Below are positions 58,695-64,000 of a DNA stretch of 64,000 nt, piece by piece. The notes beneath the pieces are model-generated. The model worked only from the letters and a program-made list of their open reading frames with translations, had not been told where the DNA came from and ran no database searches. The position numbers were made by a program, and so were the translations under genes. Each line of letters opens with the position of its first letter. Position 1 is the stretch's first letter. This DNA is from Trametes villosa (lineage: Eukaryota > Basidiomycota > Agaricomycetes > Polyporales > Polyporaceae), in assembly GCA_002964805.2 (NCBI GenBank), contig PUDQ02000032.1, forward strand, positions 372,001 through 436,000, read 5' to 3'.

Positions 58695-58715
58695 AACGTT
58701 CAACGTTCAACGTTC
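58695..58715. repeat. Tandem heptamer repeat, three units of AACGTTC
   Basis: Three perfect head-to-tail copies, each holding the palindrome AACGTT. About 145 bp from the 3' end of the aminotransferase coding region. Confidence 0.9.
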
Positions 58716-58848
58716 ATTCCCGATTCGTTGTTTCGGTTCGGTGTATCGTGGAAGAGGGGCACGGGGCACATGATAAGAGACACGGCAAGCGATGAGCTCA
58801 AGGTATACGATTCTATTACACGGGGAGGGGCTGCTGCTGCGCGGGCTC

Positions 58849-60524
58849 TTACACGTTCTTGCTGGCTTTTGCCTCCGCCAGGCTTTCTTTCAGCGCGGCG
58901 ATCACCTTGTCGACGTCCCCGCGCTGCGGGTCGACGACGGACACGCCCATGTGTCTGGTTAGGTGGCCCAGTGGTTAGGTTCTGTGGCTGCTGGGCTGGG
59001 TGTATGGAGGGAAAAGGCACGTACCCGATACGGAAGTACTTCTCTGTTAGATACGCAAGGTTATGCCGTCAGTACAGAGTTGAAGGAGCGTCTAGAAAAG
59101 CTCGAGACGCACCCTTGTGGTCCTTGTGCAGCCCGCCGGCGACAACGACGTCGCGCTTCGCGAGGCGCGGGAGCAGGTCCGACGCGACGATTCCCTCGGG
59201 GAAGTACAGCGCGGTCATGCCGTTCGCGGCGTACGCGGGGTCGAGGGGCAGCTGCCGGAAGCCGAGCTCCGCCGCGACGGCCTTCACGCGCGCGCTCGCC
59301 TCCCTGTGCAGCCGGAAGCGGTCCGCGAGCGACGGGGAGCGCTTCGTGAGCTGCGTGAGCGACGCGTGGAAGGCGTAAATGAGGTTCACGGGCGGCGTCG
59401 CGAAGTACGCGGCCGAGCCGGACTCGTACGCGCGCATGATCGGGAGCCACTTCTTCCAGCTGGCGTAGTACGAGGTGACGGGGGCCTTGCGCGTCTCGAA
59501 GACCTTGATGGCCTTTTGGCTCGCGACGAGGATGCTGAGGCCCGGCGGGGTGCCGAGGCCCTTTTGGCTCGCGGTGAGGACGACGTCGAGGCCCCAGGCG
59601 TCCACTTGGATCTCCTCGCTCGCGACCGAGCACACGCCATCGAGCGCAACCTGTCACCCACGGTGTAAGCGCACTGACGCGCGGAGAGAAGGAAGGCGCT
59701 ATACCAGGGTGTCGGGAGAGACCCGCTTGACAACCTCCGCGACGCCCTTCGCGTCTGAGAGAACACCGGTAGAGGTGTCTACGTGCGTGACCGCGACGAG
59801 CTTGTACGTCTTGCTCTTGAGCGCGACCTCGAGCGTCTTCAGGTCGACCGCAGAGCCAAAGGGCGCGTGGAGCTCGTCGACCTCGGCGCCATACGTGCGC
59901 AGGCTGTCAAAGTACGCGCGCGCGCGCTTTCCTTGAGGGTGCTGCGTACGGGCATCGATGGGCGCGCGACTCACCAGTCTGCGAAGCTGTCGCCGAAGTA
60001 GCCGCTGTTGAGCACGAGCACGTTCTCGCCGGGCTCGACGAGGTTCGCGGAGACCTGCGGGGCGCGCGATTTGCTTGATTCGCACCGCGCGGTGTATGGG
60101 ATGGATGGGGAGAGCACGCACCTGGTCCCAGCCGAGGGTGCCGGAGCCGGAGATGAGGAAGGGCTGGGCGTCCTTGGTGAACAGGACGTCGCGGGTCATG
60201 CGTATGCAGTCGCCGAAGACGGGGATGAAGTCGGGGGAGACGTGGGACATGGACGGGTGCGCGTTCGCGTAGAGGACTTCATCGGTCACTTCGATGGGCC
60301 CGGGGATGCTGTGGTGGTGTTTAGCGTACGTTTGGTATACAAGCGGGAGACTGAGTGCTTACACCAGAAGCCTGTGGTGGATGTGCGAAGTGCCCGAGTC
60401 AGATCAGAGCATCGCGCCATCTGCAGAACACCTACTTGTGCGGTTCCTACATTGCGATGCGATGGGTTAGCGGCGCGCGTGTAGGTAGTTCACTGCGAAT
60501 ACACACCTGCTTGAACGTGGACAT
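58849..60524 (-). CDS. agx1: Alanine:glyoxylate (serine:pyruvate) aminotransferase, class V
   Basis: PLP enzyme that makes glycine from glyoxylate and alanine. The N-terminus is split into tiny exons: exon 1 60524-60507 (18 nt, MSTFKQ), exon 2 60446-60436 (11 nt), exon 3 60371-60363 (9 nt), exon 4 from 60308. Joined, they read MSTFKQEPHKLLVIPGPIEV, the expected family start. Introns are 60, 64 and 54 nt with GT/AG ends, and phases agree. Further blocks: HPSMSHVSPDFIPVFGD, FLISGSGTLGWDQ, VAVTHVDTSTGVLSDAKG, ALDGVCSVASEEIQVD, PLP lysine in TASQKGLGTPPGLSI, and HMGVSVVDPQRGDVDKVI near the end. Stop TAA at 58849. Clearly homologous to yeast Agx1; location may be peroxisomal or mitochondrial, and no SKL-type end is seen (it ends KASKNV). 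Confidence 0.93.
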
Positions 60525-60892
60525 CCTTGCGAAACGAGAGCGAGTGAGGGTGGGAGCAGAGAGAGGGGAGAGGGCAAGAGCGCGGGTGGGGAGAGGGAGA
60601 GCGCGACGGGAGAGCATTTGATCCGTCACCTGACGCGTTTACAGTACACTCCCTGGCGTGCGCTATGTCGTTATCGCCGCAAGGACAGATGCGTTTGTTC
60701 GAAGGGGCAGTCGAGAGCACAGAAATATCCGGGCGAGAGCGTTCAAGCCCTCAGCCGCAGAGGACACGGAGGCCCGCACGGCGGCAGCGGATCACACGCG
60801 CTTGCTATCTTCGCACTCAAGGACGACCGCTTCCGCATGGGTATAACGCCTTCATTACTACTCGTCCGCCGTGGTATGTACGTGTCTACCGC

Positions 60893-63405
60893 CTAGCGAC
60901 CGGCGACGACGCGCGCAGAGTCGTCGCCGATGCCGTTCGCGTGCGCGCCGCCGCTCGCCATGTTGCCCACCGTGCGCTGCATGTCCGTCCACTCCGACTC
61001 CCGCGGCAGCGCCATGTCCCCGATGTCGTAGATGTACAGCCGCCCGTCGCTCCCGCCCACCGCCGCCCGCCGCCCGTCCTTGCGCTCCCACCGCAGCTTG
61101 TTCAGCGCCCGGCCGGAGCCCACCGTCGTCGAGACCACGGGGACCTGTTGGGGATCACGCAGCACGTCAGCGTATGCATCAATGGCAGAAGCGAGCCTGA
61201 GAGGAGCAGACGGACCTCCGTGTCGTGGTTTAGGTTCCAGATGTCAAACTTGCCCGCGCCGTCGACGGTCCCAAAGAGCGCGGGGTGCGTCGGGTGCCAC
61301 TTGACGTCGTACACGTAGTCGTCCGCCTCGTCGAACGAGTACAGCGGCGGGACGTGCGTCACCACCGTCGACGGCTTCGCGAGCGACCGCGCCCGCCACA
61401 GCTTCACCGTCCAGTCCACGGAGCACGAGAGGAAGAGGTCCGAGAAGTCGACCGGCCCGACGAGCGGGTGGAAGTGCACGCCCATGATCGGCCCTGCGTG
61501 CCCCTTGTAGACGTCGTACGAGTTCAGGCCCGCCTTCGCGCCCGCGCGGTCGTACCGGTTCGCTTGGTAGACGTTGCCCTCTTCGGTGCCCACCCAGAAG
61601 GTCGTCGTTTCGTTGTCGGGGAAGTTGAGCGCGGTGATCGCGACCTCGCTCGTCTTGTTGTGGCCGGCATGTACGAGCTCGAGCGTTTCCTGCAGGCCAA
61701 ATAAGTTTCCCCGTGCATACTTACAGCGGTAAGGACGCGTACCTGCGGCTGCGCGAGCATGTCAACGAGCCAGCTGCATACCGTGCCGTCCGTACTGCTC
61801 GTGATCAGGTTGTGCGCGTTCTGTGTGCCGACCATCTGCATCGCGTATACGGGATGTGTGTGCCCTGCGGCTGACAGTGGCGTCTTCAGGACGGGCAAGT
61901 GCTTTGACCGTGTATCCCACAGCAGTATTTGGCCTGAGTATGTCCCGCCGAAGACAAGGTTCGAGTGGAATGGTGAGAATGTTACCGACAGCACGTCGGA
62001 CTGCGGTAGGTTAGCACTCGACTCGAGAAGGGACCTACCGCTGGCCGCTTACCTGGGAGTGGAAGACGAATTCTGGCCGCTCGAGGAGATGCAGATTCCA
62101 TACTGCTACAATACCATCCGGTTCATTGATGGCGGCGGGGTTCTTGTTATACGATGCACAGCTGAGTTCGGGGTACTACCTCAGTGTCAACAGGATACCG
62201 TCAGGATACGCGAAGCACGCTAACCTTCGGTGACCAGTCGATGTCTGTTATGGACCGGTTCTTGGTGTATCGTTCGTCGTAGAATGCACAGACAGCTTTG
62301 ATACGTCCTTCTGACGCTTCACTAGCAGATTCATCAGCTCTGAAATGGAACGACGGCGGTACGCCACTGTACGCACGGCCCGCTCTCCGCGCCGATGGTG
62401 TAGTCCCGAATATAGTCGTAGTTGTCGTTCAGCGCGCGCTGGATGATCTTCGTCGACTGCTCGACGAAGTCTAGGAACTCTGGCGCCGCAAAGATGCTGG
62501 ACTTCTCCTCTTCCGTCATTTCTACGGCAGTATCAGTACGTGCGCCACTTGGGCGGAGGGGAGCGGGTTGGGGGCATACCGCGAATTTCCTGGGCGATCT
62601 CTTCGTCGAGTTGCTTGCTCTCCGCCTCGAGCTCCTGCTCATGTGCTATCCGCTCTGCCTCCGCTGCGTCGCGTTCGCGTAGGATGCGTTCCCGGATCTC
62701 CTCTTCGTCCACTGCTTCTGTTTCTGTCTCGACTTCCATGGTTTGGATCTCCTTGTTGTACACGACACGTTCCTGCAGTCACCTTTGTGTAAGCTATACA
62801 CATTGACCGAGATATATTGCAGTGCGCACCTTCTGGGGTAACTCGAATAGCTCTTGCTCAATGTCAATCAGGTCCGGTACAATACGCGGCGTCATCTCCC
62901 TGGCACCATAGGCACGCTCAGCCTGCAGCACTAACTCTCAGCACGCATCGCAACGCACCGATCCATGACGCTCTCCGTTGCCCCATTCTGCGACTGTATG
63001 AGCGTCGTGCCGAGGCTGAGGCGCGTGTCAGACGTGACATCGCTTTGCCTGCTAAGTCGTCCAGAGATCGAGAGTGCAGACGGGCCAGGAAGGTTTGTGT
63101 GTCCGAGGGAGGGCGTGCCGGGGACGGAGGAGACGGGGGAGTCGAGCGCGCTGTCGATGCCGCGGCCGCCAGTGCCGATGAGGGAGGAGACGAGGTCGTC
63201 GACGTCGCGGCGGGCTACGGAGGGGCCGCCGCTCTGAGTAGATTGGTATCCAGGTTAGCACAAGGATATGTGTGTAGAGACGAGGGAGACGGACCTCGGA
63301 GGTGCGGCGGTCTGCGTCTGCTTTCTGGCGGTCTGCCCGCGCCTTGCGGAGCTCTGCGAGCTTGGCCCGCTTCGCCTCGATCTCTGCTCTCCGCTTCTCA
63401 GACAT
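60893..63405 (-). CDS. Cytoplasmic dynein intermediate chain
   Basis: Start 63405 with the charged N-terminal helix that binds dynactin p150 ([20 protein letters not shown]). A Ser-rich linker follows ([18 protein letters not shown]), then an acidic coiled region ([28 protein letters not shown]) and [20 protein letters not shown] repeats follow: [123 protein letters not shown], and a last one with [21 protein letters not shown] at 60893. It is the cargo-binding scaffold subunit of the minus-end microtubule motor, needed for nuclear migration in hyphae. Divergent from SEN2 with 213 bp between ATGs. Confidence 0.93.
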
Positions 63406-63618
63406 CCCAGGGTATCAAAGTGAGGTGCAATAGGTAGACAGGCACGGATAGAAAGCAAGTGAGCCGCAGCAGTAGTGGGCGGAAGGAGGGAAGCGCGGAG
63501 AGCGCGTCTGAGCGCGCGACGCGTCCCACTCATTCATTCACGCGCCTCTCTCCCCGACGATCATCTCGACCACGGCGGCCTCAACCTCGACGTACTCGAC
63601 CTCTAACACGTCGCCCGG

Positions 63619-63949
63619 ATGTCGCTCATCGGCCCCGCCCGCGGCAAAGGCGGCCAAAAGTCCGGCGCCCGCCGCGCAGAAAACAACCGGATCTACGCCC
63701 ACCCGCTCCCGCTCGCCGTCCCCGCCCCTGCGCCCTCCCTCCTCGGCCTCTTCGGCCTCTCCGCCGCGCGCCTGGAGAACCCGCACTGCGAGGGCGTGTT
63801 TGATCCCGCGACGCGGTCGGTGTGGGTGACGAATGAGAGGGACTCGAGTATATTGTGGCGGAGGGGCTTCTTCGGGAAGGGCGACCTCTCGAGGAGCGAG
63901 CCGTCTTGGCTTGCGCGACAGGTTAATGCGAGGAAGGCGGCGGGGAAAT
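63619..63949 (+). CDS. sen2: tRNA-splicing endonuclease subunit SEN2, N-terminal exon (cut by window edge)
   Basis: Start 63619 (MSLIGPARGKGGQKSGARRA). Family block near residues 55-100: LENPHCEGVFDPATRSVWVT, then LWRRGFFGKGDLSRSEPSWL. This is the conserved N-terminal part of SEN2, the catalytic subunit that cuts the 5' splice site of pre-tRNA introns. The frame seems to stop at 63966, but a good donor GTACGC at 63950 and a branch-point-like TGCTAACG at about 63988-63995 show that this is an intron whose acceptor lies beyond the window. The catalytic domain is therefore outside. Confidence 0.85.
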
Positions 63950-64000
63950 GTACGCCGCAGGTCTAAAATACACACGCGCACGAGATTTGCTAACGGAAGG

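Larger units (their letters stand above)
58064..58848. other. Convergent intergenic region with short tandem repeats
   Basis: Between convergent sulfite reductase and aminotransferase genes. Contains the two short tandem repeats listed separately; no coding exon recognised. Confidence 0.5.

Noticed and set aside
1..64000. tRNA genes, rRNA, CRISPR arrays and bacterial-type operons
   Set aside because: No cloverleaf with A and B boxes was found by eye, and the repeats are not regularly spaced arrays. The intron-rich structure is that of a fungal nuclear genome.

Overview
The window is nuclear DNA of a filamentous basidiomycete, most likely an Agaricomycete of the polypore type. The evidence is GC-rich coding sequence, genes cut by many 50-70 nt introns (GTRNGT donor, CTNAC-like branch point, YAG acceptor), and families typical of that group: a DUF6533 membrane protein, short secreted GH18 chitinases, a multi-intron P450, an F-box-like protein and a PMT4-type mannosyltransferase. 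I found no rRNA, tRNA or CRISPR array. Gene models below were spliced by eye. Frame, donor/acceptor sequence and family motifs were required to agree, but no transcript evidence was available.

Layout. 1-9.3 kb: 3' end of a Swi6/Cdc10-type MBF subunit, an F-box-like protein, the U4/U6 snRNP protein PRP4 (minus, with a 720-bp inverted-repeat element inside one intron), then a divergent PMT4-type O-mannosyltransferase. 9.3-18.7 kb: a hormone-sensitive-lipase-type hydrolase and a cytochrome P450 (both minus), and a seven-helix-type membrane protein (plus). 18.7-39 kb: two paralogous GH18 chitinases in opposite orientation (19.5-21.1 kb minus, 37.5-39.0 kb plus) with pieces of one dispersed repeat around them. 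Between them lie a large CH-domain/septation kinase of the Cdc7/Cdc15/SepH type, a small previously hidden candidate gene, and a Bye1-like PHD/TFIIS-M/SPOC protein. 40-50.3 kb: a DUF6533 protein, a tail-anchored coiled-coil protein, a SnoaL-like protein, phosphomannomutase SEC53 and a three-finger C2H2 protein. 50.4-64 kb is dense housekeeping: an Arp9-like actin-related protein, RPL30, the sulfite reductase beta subunit (MET5 type), alanine:glyoxylate aminotransferase, a cytoplasmic dynein intermediate chain and, cut by the right edge, the start of SEN2.

Functional links are modest. PMM (GDP-mannose supply) and PMT4 (O-mannosylation) belong to one pathway but are 37 kb apart. The hydrolase and P450 are neighbours on one strand and may share a xenobiotic or secondary-metabolism role. 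The GH18 pair is a lineage-specific duplication.

The most striking signal is how finely genes are cut. Inferred internal exons of 7, 9, 10, 11, 12, 14, 14 and 17 nt occur in five genes, and several carry catalytic motifs: the HGGG oxyanion hole of the hydrolase, the I-helix GADT of the P450, and the N-terminal strand of the aminotransferase. In the two chitinases a single 22-nt exon of one copy corresponds to a 12-nt plus a 10-nt exon of the other.
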